From positions 62,001 through 126,000 of the forward strand of contig NZ_PJZF01000004.1 of the NCBI RefSeq assembly GCF_002858675.1: a stretch of DNA of 64,000 nucleotides. The letters are read 5' to 3'. This DNA is from Chimaeribacter californicus (GTDB taxonomy: Bacteria; Pseudomonadota; Gammaproteobacteria; Enterobacterales; Enterobacteriaceae). Below the pieces are notes generated by a model. That model ran no database searches and had not been told where the DNA came from. It was given only the letters and a program-made list of their open reading frames with translations. Numbering within the stretch: the first letter of the stretch is position 1; every line of letters begins with the position of its first letter. Shown here piece after piece: positions 16,853 to 25,587 of the stretch. The position numbers were made by a program, and so were the translations under genes.

Positions 16853-18025
16853 TTAATTGCCGGGCTGTTCACAGCGAACGACAGGTTCGGCGTTCACTAC
16901 CGGGCGATTCCACGCCGTCACCCCCGCCGCGACCAACAGGCCCGCCGCCGCCACACCCAGTGCAGGGGAGAGCGATCCAAACAGGTGCACACTGGCTGAC
17001 GATACCAGCGGCCCCACCAGCTGCCCGGTTGCGTAGCCGGTGGTCAGTATCCCTACCACCTGCGCTGTCTGGCTGGGGGCGATTTCGCGCCCCATCCGCA
17101 TGGCAAGCTGCATAATGGCGAGGAAGCCTCCGCCGGTCAGCAACGTCCCCACCACCAGCCCGCCTGTGCCGGGAAGTGCTACCACAGACGCAACGCCCAG
17201 CGCCTGCAACACCAATGTCAGGGTCAGGCGCAGCTGCGTCGGCAGGCGGGTACCCAGAAACATCACGGCCATCACCCCGGCGATAGCGGCCAGACCAAAC
17301 AGCGGCCAGAACAGGGCAGCCAGCGTGCTGTGGGGGAACATCACATTTGCCAGCTGAGATAAAAAGGTTGCGGGCAAAATGTAACCAAAACCGGCCAGCG
17401 TATAGGTGATCAGCAGCTTTTTCAGCGAAGGTGACCAGTGAAACGGCGCAGGGGTCGTGGCCTGCGCCCGGTGAATTTCATCCGGTAATGCGCGGCGTAA
17501 ACAGAGGCCGATCAGCAGCGCGACGCCCCCGTACACCAGCCAGCCCTGCGCGGAAGAGGCGTGATAATGGGTCAGCACCAGGGCCAGAATCCCGGTCAAC
17601 ATGATGCCGGCCCCCGGCCCGCTAAACACAGCGGCCGACAGGCGGGGTGCCTGGGCGGCAGCCAGCCGGTCTTGTGTCCAGGCGGTAATCAGGATTAACG
17701 CCCAGGCTCCCCCGAGCCCGGCAATAAAACGCAGAATCGCCTGTACCACAAAGTAAGGCGTAAAGGCGGAAAGCAGCGTCGCCGCGATGGTTATCCATAA
17801 TCCAACGCGCAGATACCAGGCATGCTGTTTACGCAGGCGCATCGCGTAAAGGGCGCCTGCCAGATAACCGATGTAGTTCATTGAGGCCAGCAGCCCGGCA
17901 GAAGACAACGACACGCCATGCTCCTGCAACATCAGGGGCAACTGCGGGGTCAGGGAAAAACGGCCCATTCCCATTACAGCGATAAGGGTAAAAAACCCGG
18001 TCAGGGCAACACGGATAGGTGACAC
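16853..18025 (-). CDS. YbfB/YjiJ-type MFS transporter
   Basis: This 390-residue major-facilitator protein has about 12 hydrophobic segments. The N-terminal 'MGMGRFSLTPQLPLML' is typical of the YbfB/YjiJ subfamily. The start is a GTG at 18025 with GGAG eight bases upstream; no better ATG is in frame. The gene is transcribed divergently from the adjacent LysR regulator, with 96 bp between them, so the regulator probably controls it. Substrates of this subfamily are largely unassigned. Confidence 0.88.
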   Translation of the reverse strand: MSPIRVALTGFFTLIAVMGMGRFSLTPQLPLMLQEHGVSLSSAGLLASMNYIGYLAGALYAMRLRKQHAWYLRVGLWITIAATLLSAFTPYFVVQAILRFIAGLGGAWALILITAWTQDRLAAAQAPRLSAAVFSGPGAGIMLTGILALVLTHYHASSAQGWLVYGGVALLIGLCLRRALPDEIHRAQATTPAPFHWSPSLKKLLITYTLAGFGYILPATFLSQLANVMFPHSTLAALFWPLFGLAAIAGVMAVMFLGTRLPTQLRLTLTLVLQALGVASVVALPGTGGLVVGTLLTGGGFLAIMQLAMRMGREIAPSQTAQVVGILTTGYATGQLVGPLVSSASVHLFGSLSPALGVAAAGLLVAAGVTAWNRPVVNAEPVVRCEQPGN

Positions 18026-18121
18026 AACGCTTCTCCAAAAAAGATGACTGCGGCAGACTATCCGTTGGAGTAATTCTTGTATAATGAATAATAATTAAAA
18101 AGTTGTTCTCTGGAGAAGAAT

Positions 18122-18994
18122 ATGGATTTTACACAACTTGAGTATTTCCGGGCGGCGGCGATGCTGGGTTCGATTACCGGCGCTGCCCGGCAATTGCATA
18201 AAGTGCCTTCCAATATCACCACCCGCATCCGCCAGCTGGAAGAGGAGCTGGGCTGCCAGTTGTTCATCCGTGAGAAACAACGCATCCATCTGTCGGCAGA
18301 GGGCAAAAATTTCCTTGGCTACGCCACCCGCCTGCTGGAACTGGCGGAGGAGGGGAGGCGCTCTATTCAGCGTCAGGAGCCGGGCGGCCTGTTCACCCTG
18401 GGCGCGGTAGAAAGCACGGCGGCGATTCGGCTGCCGGATGTGATGGCGGCTTATCACAACCGTTACCCTAACGTCACGCTGGAGCTGTTTACCGGCTTAT
18501 CCGACGAGGTCACCGAGAGTGTGATTAACTGGCGCTATGCCGCCGCGTTCACCGATGTGATGAGCCTGCCGCCGGAGCTGGAGGGCATCCCGCTTTATAA
18601 AGAGAAGATGGTGCTGATCTCAGCGCGCGATCATGCGCCCATTCATGGCCCGCAGGATGTCACGGACGATGCGGTATTTGCATTCCGTAATACCTGCTCT
18701 TACCGGCGGCGGTTAGGGAAATGGTTCGACGAAGGCCATGTGCAGCCGAAACGGATTGTCGAAATTGAGTCTTACCACAGTATGCTGGCGTGTGTGAGCA
18801 CCGGTGCCGGCATTGCGCTGATTCAGGAATCCGTATTACAGACGCTGCCGGGGGCGGCGCGGGTCACGGCCCACGCCCTGACCGGGGATAATACTATTGC
18901 CGATATCTGGTTGATTTGGCGCAAAGGTACCCGCAATACGAATCTGGACGCGCTGATCGGGTTGCTTGACCGCCAATACCCCAGCGATTCATAA
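18122..18994 (+). CDS. LysR-family transcriptional regulator (PtrR/YneJ-like)
   Basis: This 290-residue regulator has an N-terminal winged helix ('MDFTQLEYFRAAAMLGSITGAARQLHKVPSNITTRIRQLEEEL') over residues 1-45 and a periplasmic-binding-protein-like effector domain after about residue 90 ('ALGAVESTAAIRLPDVMAAY'). The helix sequence and 'CSYRRRLGKWF'/'ESYHSMLACVSTGAGIALI' resemble E. coli YneJ/PtrR. It lies back-to-back with an MFS transporter gene and a TATAAT at 18080-18085 precedes it. An octamer repeat array starts at its stop codon. Confidence 0.92.
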   Translation: MDFTQLEYFRAAAMLGSITGAARQLHKVPSNITTRIRQLEEELGCQLFIREKQRIHLSAEGKNFLGYATRLLELAEEGRRSIQRQEPGGLFTLGAVESTAAIRLPDVMAAYHNRYPNVTLELFTGLSDEVTESVINWRYAAAFTDVMSLPPELEGIPLYKEKMVLISARDHAPIHGPQDVTDDAVFAFRNTCSYRRRLGKWFDEGHVQPKRIVEIESYHSMLACVSTGAGIALIQESVLQTLPGAARVTAHALTGDNTIADIWLIWRKGTRNTNLDALIGLLDRQYPSDS

Positions 18995-18995
18995 T

Positions 18996-19078
18996 CCTGT
19001 AATCCTGTAATCCTGTAATCCTGTAATCCTGTAATCCCAGAATCATGAAGTCCTGGGATTACAGGATTATGGGATTCT
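18996..19078. repeat. Octamer array 4 with inverted partner
   Basis: Five perfect CCTGTAAT units (18996-19035) start just after the LysR stop codon. The last unit forms a perfect 13-bp inverted repeat: CCTGTAATCCCAG at 19028-19040 and CTGGGATTACAGG at 19053-19065. Further GGATTATG/GGGATTCT units follow. It lies outside the partition region and could also act as a weak transcript end. Confidence 0.95.
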
Positions 19079-19096
19079 GTAGCCTTTCGCTTCAAT

Positions 19097-19115
19097 CTAA
19101 ATGAGAATTATTAGC
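19097..19115. promoter_or_regulatory. Candidate Fur box
   Basis: CTAAATGAGAATTATTAGC matches the 19-bp Fur consensus GATAATGATAATCATTATC at 13 positions, including the central ATGA-AAT-ATTA core. It lies 150 bp upstream of a secreted siderophore-esterase-like gene, which makes iron regulation plausible. Confidence 0.6.
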
Positions 19116-19264
19116 GATATGCTGGTGCCCTGTGCTACTGTTTTGCCGCTGAAAAAACCGTTCAGCGCCGTACCTGACAGGGGCGGCCATTCACAATGTG
19201 GGCGAAAAGAGGTGGGCCTTAAGCGGGCATGACGTCTTGCCGCCCATCTACAGGGAGCAACATC

Positions 19265-20164
19265 ATGCGCGCACTTTTCCTTCTGCTCGGGCTCTGCCTG
19301 ACCACCACTGCACTGGCGGGGCAGGGCTATACGTTGCCCGGCTCACAGGTGGAAACCCTCTCTTCCGGCGGCGGCGACTATCAGGTGATGACCTATGTGC
19401 CGGAAGGGGCGCCCCCGGCCGCCGGCTGGCCGGTGATCTACCTGCTCGACGGCAACGCCACCTTCCCGCTGGCGGCCGGCATGATGTCAGCTGACAGCTG
19501 CGCACGCTGCGAGATGCAGCCGGGGGTGATTGTGGCGGTGGGGTACCCGGGCGCATCACGGCGGGATGTGGATTACCGCCCGGCGACGGAACAGGTCACG
19601 CTGGAGAGTAACCCTGCAGGCGGCACTTACCCACCGGGTGCGCCGGGTAATGCCCAGGCCTTTTATCACTTTGTTGAAACGGTGCTGAAACCGCATATTG
19701 CTGCCCAATGGCCGATTAACACCCACCAGCAGGCGCTGTTCGGCCACTCTTATGGCGGCTTGTTTGCGGTGTATACCGGCCTGACGCATCCGCAGGCGTT
19801 CCGGCATATTTATGCTGCCAGCCCGTCGGTGTGGTGGAATGATCGCTATCTGAACAAACTTGCTGCGCAAACCCTGAAACAGACCTCTCCGGTCTGGCCG
19901 GAAAGAATGCGGCTGACGGTCGGAGAGTTTGAGCAATCGCTTCAGCAGAGCGAAATGACCCTGCCGGAAAAACAGCGTGAGTTGCTGGCGAAACACCGTC
20001 AGCAACGGGCCATGGTGGACGGCGTGCGGGAACTGGCCTGGACTCTGCAAACGGCCCCGGCTGGGAAAGAGCATGTGAGTTTTATGCTCTACCCCGGCCA
20101 GTCACACCAGACGGTGATGCCTCTGGCATTACAGGATGCGCTGCTGGACCACTTTGCCCGCTGA
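19265..20164 (+). CDS. Secreted alpha/beta hydrolase, siderophore-esterase-like (IroE/BesA group)
   Basis: This protein of 299 residues has a signal peptide ('MRALFLLLGLCLTTTALAG'), so it acts in the periplasm or outside. The esterase-D-like fold is indicated by 'WPVIYLLDGNATFPLA', the nucleophile motif 'GHSYGG', and a late His in 'PGQSHQT'. The architecture and 'YAASPSVWWND' resemble IroE and ferri-bacillibactin esterases, which trim catecholate siderophores. The ATG at 19265 has AGGGAG upstream; a longer frame to 19229 would bury the signal peptide. The upstream candidate Fur box supports an iron link, though a general ester hydrolase is also possible. Confidence 0.82.
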   Translation: MRALFLLLGLCLTTTALAGQGYTLPGSQVETLSSGGGDYQVMTYVPEGAPPAAGWPVIYLLDGNATFPLAAGMMSADSCARCEMQPGVIVAVGYPGASRRDVDYRPATEQVTLESNPAGGTYPPGAPGNAQAFYHFVETVLKPHIAAQWPINTHQQALFGHSYGGLFAVYTGLTHPQAFRHIYAASPSVWWNDRYLNKLAAQTLKQTSPVWPERMRLTVGEFEQSLQQSEMTLPEKQRELLAKHRQQRAMVDGVRELAWTLQTAPAGKEHVSFMLYPGQSHQTVMPLALQDALLDHFAR

Positions 20165-20172
20165 CCGGGTCG

Positions 20173-21111
20173 TTAGCCGACGTGGTTAATGCGCTCTGCA
20201 TCAGGGGCGGAAGGGTCAACATAGCCATATTTCTGCCCCAGCTGAATGATGCGGTGCGCCCAGTTAACATGGGTGGCCGGTTCACACATCGCGCCGTCAG
20301 ATTTAAAGACCGCGCTGTCTGCATTCAGGATGCGCAACGCTTCCTGATAGTCGCGCGGTGCCACTTTCAGCGCACCGTGAATAATCGCGATCTGGCTGGG
20401 GTGAATAGCCGTTTTCCCCACCATGCCGTGCAGCATGTCCTGTTTCAGTTCACGGATCAGCATCTCCGGCGAGTCGATCAGCTCACACACCGGGGAGGTG
20501 AGGGCGAAGCCGCGCGAACCAAACACGCTGACCAGCATTTTGATCACATACCCGAGCGGCCCTTCATACAGCGTATGTTCCCGGCTACGGCGCAGCCCCA
20601 GCACACTCATCAGATCGTTACCGCCAATACGTAAGGCCAGTACCCGGTCAGCCGCATGCGCACGCAGGGCATCGGCCAGCGCCTGCATCCGGCTGACGTC
20701 ATACACCTGGGGATCTTCCAGCGTCGGCATCCAACGCAGATGGGTTCCGGCGGTCAGCGCCAGCCAGGTCTCCAGCGAATCCAGGGTAAATTTCGGCAAG
20801 ACCAGCCCGTCTACGGCGGCCAGGCTCAGAGAGGCGTCGTTAATCAGTGCCGCGGCCATCTCTGCGTTACGCGGGCGGATAAACAGCAGCGGGCCGTCGT
20901 TGCCCGGCTGCCCGCTGCTCAGCGCCGTCAGGGTCCGGCGCAGGTTCGCCAGCGCCTGCGGAATATCGCGCTCCAGTACCGCATCTTCCAGGCAGATCAC
21001 CATCGATAACAGCTCCGGGTATTTCCTGCCCTGCGTAATGGCGGTCAGCTCCGGATGGGTGGCAGGGACATACATGGTGGCACCCAGATCGTTTGGCGTA
21101 ATCAGTTTCAT
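20173..21111 (-). CDS. HpcH/HpaI (CitE-like) C-C lyase of the ter-associated module
   Basis: This 312-residue TIM-barrel protein of the HpcH/HpaI aldolase and citrate-lyase-beta family would cleave or form a C-C bond next to a carboxylate or CoA ester. It is recognised from 'VICLEDAVLERDIPQALANL', 'LFIRPRNAEM', 'GLVLPKF', 'LALRIGGNDLM' and 'GMVGKTAIHPSQIAIIHGAL'. The metal-binding acidic residues (E42/D43 region) are retained. It is the last gene of a six-gene minus-strand operon divergent from terZABCDE, 12 bp after the StiP gene and with an AGGAG site. In Ter systems this lyase has been proposed to help make a nucleoside-like metabolite (published family analysis by Aravind and co-workers, from memory). 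Confidence 0.88.
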   Translation of the reverse strand: MKLITPNDLGATMYVPATHPELTAITQGRKYPELLSMVICLEDAVLERDIPQALANLRRTLTALSSGQPGNDGPLLFIRPRNAEMAAALINDASLSLAAVDGLVLPKFTLDSLETWLALTAGTHLRWMPTLEDPQVYDVSRMQALADALRAHAADRVLALRIGGNDLMSVLGLRRSREHTLYEGPLGYVIKMLVSVFGSRGFALTSPVCELIDSPEMLIRELKQDMLHGMVGKTAIHPSQIAIIHGALKVAPRDYQEALRILNADSAVFKSDGAMCEPATHVNWAHRIIQLGQKYGYVDPSAPDAERINHVG

Positions 21112-21123
21112 CGTCCTCTCCTG

Positions 21124-22203
21124 TCAGGCTACTTTCCTGATGATGGTCACCGCACGGTAAACCCCCAGTGTGTCACCTGCCTCTTCCACTCGGATGCCGG
21201 CGCCCTCTGCCAGATGCACCAGCAGCGCCACATCCGCATCGTCCCGGTGACTCACCAGCACATGCTCCGGTACCCGGCGCATCACGGCCCGGGTCGCTTC
21301 GGCAATGCCCGGCTTGATGCGGTTAAGGGAATCCACCTGATAGGTCTCGGCCAGCATGGTGATCACGCGCTGGCTGAGATGGCGCAGCATGGTGCGCTGT
21401 TCCGGGTCGGGCCGTGCCGCGATGACCGGCTCATTGTGCGCAGCGCGTAACGCATCAATTTCTGCCACGAACGCCTGGCTGACATCGTGCTGTTGCAGGT
21501 GTTCACAATACATTGAGCCGTGAAAGCCGCTATCGCGCCAGAGTGAGCGGCTGACCAGCCCGGAGACCGGCGCGCCCAGAATGCCGAACGGCATCAGCCA
21601 GTCCTCGCCGGACGCGGAAAGCCAGGCGCAACCGCCGGGATCGGCCAGCACCGCCAGGCGTGAGGCGCGCCGGAAGGCCGGGTAACCGGCCAGCGAACGG
21701 GTCAGCTCGCGGGAAATCGCCCCTTTGCCGGTCCAGCCATCCACAAAGACCACGCCCTCGCTGCCGTGCCGGGCGGTGATGTAGTCCAGCGCGGCATGGT
21801 CGATGCCGCGATCGCGGATAATACTGATGCCGTAATGCACCGCCTCGATACCCTGTTCGCGCAGCGCATGCAGCAGGCAGACCCCGAGCGGCACCCCGGC
21901 GCGCACCAGTGACACCAGCACCAGCGGCCGGGCGCTGATCTGGGTGGCCAGCCCCAGCGCCAGGGCGGCAACCTCACCGGCCAGACGCGGGCCGAACTGG
22001 CTCATCGCCTGCCGGTAAATCGCCTGATGCGTCGCCGACGGGGCCGGCTCTTCGGAGAGCATGTCAGAATAGTGCTTCTCACCGCGCTGGATCAGGCGCT
22101 CTTTCTCCGCCACCGGGGTGTAGTCCACCGCCACGGGTGACAGCAAAAAATGCACATCATCCGGCGCATAGGCACCGGAAAAAGGGGGATGGGATAGGTG
22201 CAT
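21124..22203 (-). CDS. StiP / PRTase-Pelota protein of the ter-associated module
   Basis: This 359-residue protein is annotated in databases either as 'cysteine protease StiP' or as a phosphoribosyltransferase-like protein with a C-terminal Pelota RNA-binding domain. The motif 'GVVFVDGWTGKGAI' (residues about 150-163) looks like a PRPP-binding loop. 'LVSLVRAGVPLGVCLLHALR' and 'HYGISIIRDRGID' are other conserved blocks. The last hundred residues contain the putative Pelota-like part. It is cytoplasmic, and gaps to both neighbours are 9-12 bp with strong ribosome sites. The protease and PRTase labels conflict; sequence context favours the nucleotide-metabolism role. Confidence 0.82.
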   Translation of the reverse strand: MHLSHPPFSGAYAPDDVHFLLSPVAVDYTPVAEKERLIQRGEKHYSDMLSEEPAPSATHQAIYRQAMSQFGPRLAGEVAALALGLATQISARPLVLVSLVRAGVPLGVCLLHALREQGIEAVHYGISIIRDRGIDHAALDYITARHGSEGVVFVDGWTGKGAISRELTRSLAGYPAFRRASRLAVLADPGGCAWLSASGEDWLMPFGILGAPVSGLVSRSLWRDSGFHGSMYCEHLQQHDVSQAFVAEIDALRAAHNEPVIAARPDPEQRTMLRHLSQRVITMLAETYQVDSLNRIKPGIAEATRAVMRRVPEHVLVSHRDDADVALLVHLAEGAGIRVEEAGDTLGVYRAVTIIRKVA

Positions 22204-22212
22204 ACTCTCTCC

Positions 22213-23025
22213 TTACGCTGAAGGGTGGGGCAATCCATTTTGCAGGGCGGCAAGCAACTGGCTGCGTTGCGGAAGCGCCAGAAAGTCACACTGCTGCATA
22301 AAGCTGAAATCGGTGAGGCTGTCGCCAAAGCCCAGCACCGGGCGATCCGGCGCGGCGGCACGCAGTCGCGCCAGCAAAAAGCGTACGGCGTTGCCTTTGT
22401 CGATGCAGGTGGGCAGCCAGGCCACATTATTGCCGTTCCGGTGGACATAGAATCCGTCCAGATTAAACGTCCCGGCCACCCAATCCGCGTAGCGGTTCAG
22501 CGCCTCAAGGTGCGCACTGTTTTTCACTTTCATCACCAGATAGACCGGGATGCCGTACTCTTCGTTCATCCGGCACCAGCCCGGCTCCACCGGCAGTGCG
22601 GCGTCAGCCGCCTGCGGATCGGCCAGCATCCCGCTGAGGTGCTGTGCCAGCGCTGCCAGGCGCGGCTGATAAGGGGCAAGGGCGGCAGTGATGTGGTGCT
22701 GCCACTCTGCATCCGCGTCACCCTGCGGGGTTAAAATCACCGCGCCGTGGGTGGTGACGGCATAAGAATCAAAGGGAATACAGACCCTGGCCAGTTCATC
22801 GGTGCCGCGCGCGGTGACCGGGATCGTTTCTGCCTGTGCCAGCATCCACTGCACCAGATTCGCCTGCCGCGCCATCATAAAACTGCGCGGGGCCAGCTCG
22901 CGATCCAGCGCGCCGGGCTGTGACTTGGCCTGCTCTGCTGGGTCAGTGATTTTGCGCATCGTCTGGAACAGCGTGTCATCCAGATCGGTAAAGATGATCG
23001 GGCGCGTTAAATGGTCGTGCAGCAT
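22213..23025 (-). CDS. HAD-superfamily hydrolase (Cof-like) of the ter-associated module
   Basis: This 270-residue phosphatase has motif I 'FTDLDDTLFQ' (nucleophile D14, acid D16) and a late 'GFGDSLTDFSFM' corresponding to motif IV. A cap domain lies between them. The ATG at 23025 is preferred: it overlaps the upstream stop as TGACATG and has GAGGG before it. Two upstream in-frame ATGs to 23046 lie inside the preceding gene. It probably dephosphorylates an intermediate made by the neighbouring PRTase and ATP-grasp enzymes (inference). Confidence 0.88.
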   Translation of the reverse strand: MLHDHLTRPIIFTDLDDTLFQTMRKITDPAEQAKSQPGALDRELAPRSFMMARQANLVQWMLAQAETIPVTARGTDELARVCIPFDSYAVTTHGAVILTPQGDADAEWQHHITAALAPYQPRLAALAQHLSGMLADPQAADAALPVEPGWCRMNEEYGIPVYLVMKVKNSAHLEALNRYADWVAGTFNLDGFYVHRNGNNVAWLPTCIDKGNAVRFLLARLRAAAPDRPVLGFGDSLTDFSFMQQCDFLALPQRSQLLAALQNGLPHPSA

Positions 23026-23026
23026 G

Positions 23027-24157
23027 TCAGCCCTCATGGAGTTCAAGTTGTGGGAAGTGCGCCAAAAAAGCAGGGTCCCAGGCGGAGGCCGGGGTTTCTG
23101 AGCAGAGGATCACCCGGTCATAGTCAGCAGGATCGACGTTGTAGAGATACATCGGTACGCCCAGCCCGTAGTTGTCCTGGAAGCTGAAGGCGCTGCGCAT
23201 GGCCAGCCCCAACGCCACCGGTGAACGGGTGGTGGAACCAAACCGCACACGGGCGCCCTGGCTCTCCAGCCATTCCGCCAGCATAAAGGGCTGCCAGACA
23301 TACTCCCCGGAGCCGAGCACCAGGATCCGCTCGCCGGGCCGGGGGGCGGGAGTGTGCAGCAGGCGCGTCACCTCACGCACGCCCATCCGCCCCCAGCTGG
23401 CGGCCAGGTGGTTCAGCGGCTGACTGCCGCGGGCGGTAATATTGACCTGCGGCATGTCCAGCAGCGGCGGCTGTTCCGCCACCGTCCAGCGCCATTGGCC
23501 GGCCGCCAGCGAAACGGCGGTTACCGGCTGCGCGACTTTCTCAGCCAGCGCCCCGGCGGACCAGTCGGTCAGGGTGGCGGTCACAATCTGTTCAAGCTGA
23601 TCCAGCCCCGCCTCCCGCAATGCCTGATAGAGATTGAGGAAGGTTTTACCGGTAGTGGCTTCGTCATCCACCATCACCAGGGTGCGGGCATGGCGCACGC
23701 TGTCCCGCAACTGCGGATCGGCCGGCTGGTGCACCAGATGGGCGGTGGCGTGGCTGTGCTCCTCTTCAAAGCGGCAGAGCAGTTCGCCGCCCAGCGGGTG
23801 GCGGGTGGTGGTCAGCAGAATCGCCTCCTCACCCCTGGCACGCAACACGGCATGAACCCCGGCAGCCAGGCCCACGGCCGTCTCTGCCATGCCGGTCACC
23901 AGAACCGGGCCAGGCAGCCCGGCGGGAATGCGATCCGCCAGATCGCTGAACGCTTTACGCATCAGGCTGGGCGGGCAGGGGATATGCCGCCCGAGCACTT
24001 TACTGACGAACAGGAACGCGCGGCGCGGGTTACGCCGCTGTGCCATTGAAAACAGGGTATCGGCGCTCCAGCCCGGCCGGCAGAACAGGTCGAGTGACAT
24101 GGTGCCGGAGGGCAGCTGCGCCTGAAAATGTTCTTCATGGCCGTAAGGATTATGCAT
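23027..24157 (-). CDS. Phosphoribosyltransferase with TRSP domain of the ter-associated module
   Basis: This 376-residue protein carries an orotate-PRTase-like domain with the PRPP signature 'LVMVDDEATTGKTF' (residues about 160-173) and a C-terminal TRSP-type domain ('RILVLGSGEYVWQPFMLAEWLE', 'VRFGSTTRSPV'). It should transfer a phosphoribosyl group to an unknown base-like acceptor. The ATG at 24157 overlaps the stop of the ATP-grasp gene (ATGCATAA), which implies coupled translation. A longer frame to 24199 lies within that gene. It works with the neighbouring ATP-grasp, HAD and CitE-like enzymes. Confidence 0.88.
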   Translation of the reverse strand: MHNPYGHEEHFQAQLPSGTMSLDLFCRPGWSADTLFSMAQRRNPRRAFLFVSKVLGRHIPCPPSLMRKAFSDLADRIPAGLPGPVLVTGMAETAVGLAAGVHAVLRARGEEAILLTTTRHPLGGELLCRFEEEHSHATAHLVHQPADPQLRDSVRHARTLVMVDDEATTGKTFLNLYQALREAGLDQLEQIVTATLTDWSAGALAEKVAQPVTAVSLAAGQWRWTVAEQPPLLDMPQVNITARGSQPLNHLAASWGRMGVREVTRLLHTPAPRPGERILVLGSGEYVWQPFMLAEWLESQGARVRFGSTTRSPVALGLAMRSAFSFQDNYGLGVPMYLYNVDPADYDRVILCSETPASAWDPAFLAHFPQLELHEG

Positions 24158-25196
24158 GGTGTGACTCACTGGCAGGAACCGGGATGGCTTCGTCAACAAT
24201 ACGTACCGTGGTGTGGCGCAGCTGTTGGGGCGGCAGGGGCAGGCCCAGCCGCCCGGCCATCATGATCGCCGGCAGGTTAATGCCGCTGTGCAGCCCGTAG
24301 CCGACCCCGCCGCTGGGGCGCAGGTTACACTCCAGCACGCGTGGGTTGCCCTGATCGTCGGCGCGGGTCTGCACATTAATCAGCCCGTCAGCCTCCAGCT
24401 GTTCCGCCACCCGGCAGGCCAGCTCAATCTCTTCACCCCGGTCAAACAGCGTCTGCATCGTGCCGTTTTTGCGCCGCCCCAGCGCGGCCATCACCCGGCC
24501 ACCTTCGGCAACCAGATCAATACTGCACTCCGGGCCCGGCAGATAGGGCATGACAATCATCGGTTCTTTCAGCCCGCCGCTCTCTTCCAGGGCGGTGAGA
24601 TAGGTTGAGGTACGGATACGGCGCTGGTCGGGGGCGCTCAGCATCAGGCTGGCCGGGGCGTCATCATCCAGCCGCCAGTAGCCCAGCCCGTAGATGCCGG
24701 TATTGGGCTTGATGCAGAGCCGCGGCCAGGTGCTTTTCATGGCGTGTAACGCATCGCGCAACGCCTCGAGGGTTTCCACCCGTACCGCCGGGGTGTGGGG
24801 AATCGCCTGCGCGGCCAGCATGTCGGTAAAGGCGGCTTTATCTTCTGCCAGCGTCAGGAAGCGGGCATCGCGAACGCCGGTGATGAGCGTGATGCCGGCG
24901 GCCCCAATGGCCTGCCGGTGACGTTCAAACCAGGCGGAGGGTTTGCCGGTATGAATCACGCTGACGCCGTAACGTTCTGCGGTGGTCAGCACGAAGTGCA
25001 GTTTTTCAGTGAGATCAGTGGGTTCACGCAGGGCGATGTCCGCGGCGGCGCTGATTTCCGGCCGGAACTGGCGGTGGGAGGCCAGCACCTGTAACGCCTG
25101 GCCCGACGCCCCGCACCACGCATTTTCCCGGATGGCGCGCCGTAGCCCTTGTGCAATCGTACGCTGTGATGAAAATCCTTCCATCAGCCATATCAT
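24150..25196 (-). CDS. ATP-grasp enzyme of the ter-associated module
   Basis: This 348-residue ATP-grasp protein should join a carboxylate to an amine or other nucleophile using ATP. The domain is recognised from 'AAFTDMLAAQAIPHTPAVRV', 'RLCIKPNTGIYGLGYW' (ATP-binding lysine), 'MIVMPYLPGPECSIDLVAEGG' and the Mg-binding 'PRVLECNLRPSGGVGYGLHSGINLP'. It has GGGAG upstream and starts 4 bp after the upstream stop. It has no membrane segment. The substrate pair is unknown; the cluster's proposed product is a nucleoside-like molecule. Confidence 0.88.
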   Translation of the reverse strand: MIWLMEGFSSQRTIAQGLRRAIRENAWCGASGQALQVLASHRQFRPEISAAADIALREPTDLTEKLHFVLTTAERYGVSVIHTGKPSAWFERHRQAIGAAGITLITGVRDARFLTLAEDKAAFTDMLAAQAIPHTPAVRVETLEALRDALHAMKSTWPRLCIKPNTGIYGLGYWRLDDDAPASLMLSAPDQRRIRTSTYLTALEESGGLKEPMIVMPYLPGPECSIDLVAEGGRVMAALGRRKNGTMQTLFDRGEEIELACRVAEQLEADGLINVQTRADDQGNPRVLECNLRPSGGVGYGLHSGINLPAIMMAGRLGLPLPPQQLRHTTVRIVDEAIPVPASESHHA

Positions 25197-25200
25197 GATG

Positions 25201-25587
25201 TTATTTCTCCCGCCGGTTTTTGGCGATTAACGCGGCCAGGGTGGTGGCAGCAGCAGGCAATTCGCCTAACGAATGTGCGCCGTAACCCCGCAGCCATAAG
25301 CCTGATTTACGGCGGCCGGTCAGCTCGCCGAGTTGTTTGGCACTGTGTGTTTTCAGCGCATTCACCAGCATGGAAATTTCCGTACCCGGCGACATAGTGA
25401 GCAGCAGTTCGACACCCTCTTCAAGCAGGGCAACCTGCTCGACAGTGAACGGTAAATTGCGGGCACAATGGGGGAGAATTTCTTGCAAAATCTGCCGTTC
25501 ATCGTCCTGTACACTATCAGGCGAATCGAAGGCAAAAATAAGCTGCATTTTTATGTCAAAGATATTGTATCTGTTGGCTTTTAGCAT
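25201..25587 (-). CDS. Small ter-cluster protein of unknown function
   Basis: This 128-residue protein is the first gene of the minus-strand module. I do not recognise a domain. It has an acidic N-terminal half ('DSPDSVQDDERQILQEILPHC') and a basic C-terminal half with 'RRKSGLWLRGYGAHSLGELPAAATTLAALI'. The ATG at 25587 has AGGGA upstream; ATG 25548 is an alternative without a ribosome site. It is not similar to my memory of TerW. Its position next to the divergent promoter region would suit a regulator or an adaptor, but nothing in the sequence proves either. Confidence 0.72.
   Translation of the reverse strand: MLKANRYNIFDIKMQLIFAFDSPDSVQDDERQILQEILPHCARNLPFTVEQVALLEEGVELLLTMSPGTEISMLVNALKTHSAKQLGELTGRRKSGLWLRGYGAHSLGELPAAATTLAALIAKNRREK

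Noticed and set aside
25201-25587. Assignment of the small ter-cluster gene as TerW
   Set aside because: TerW as I recall it is a longer protein with an N-terminal helix-turn-helix; this sequence does not show that pattern.
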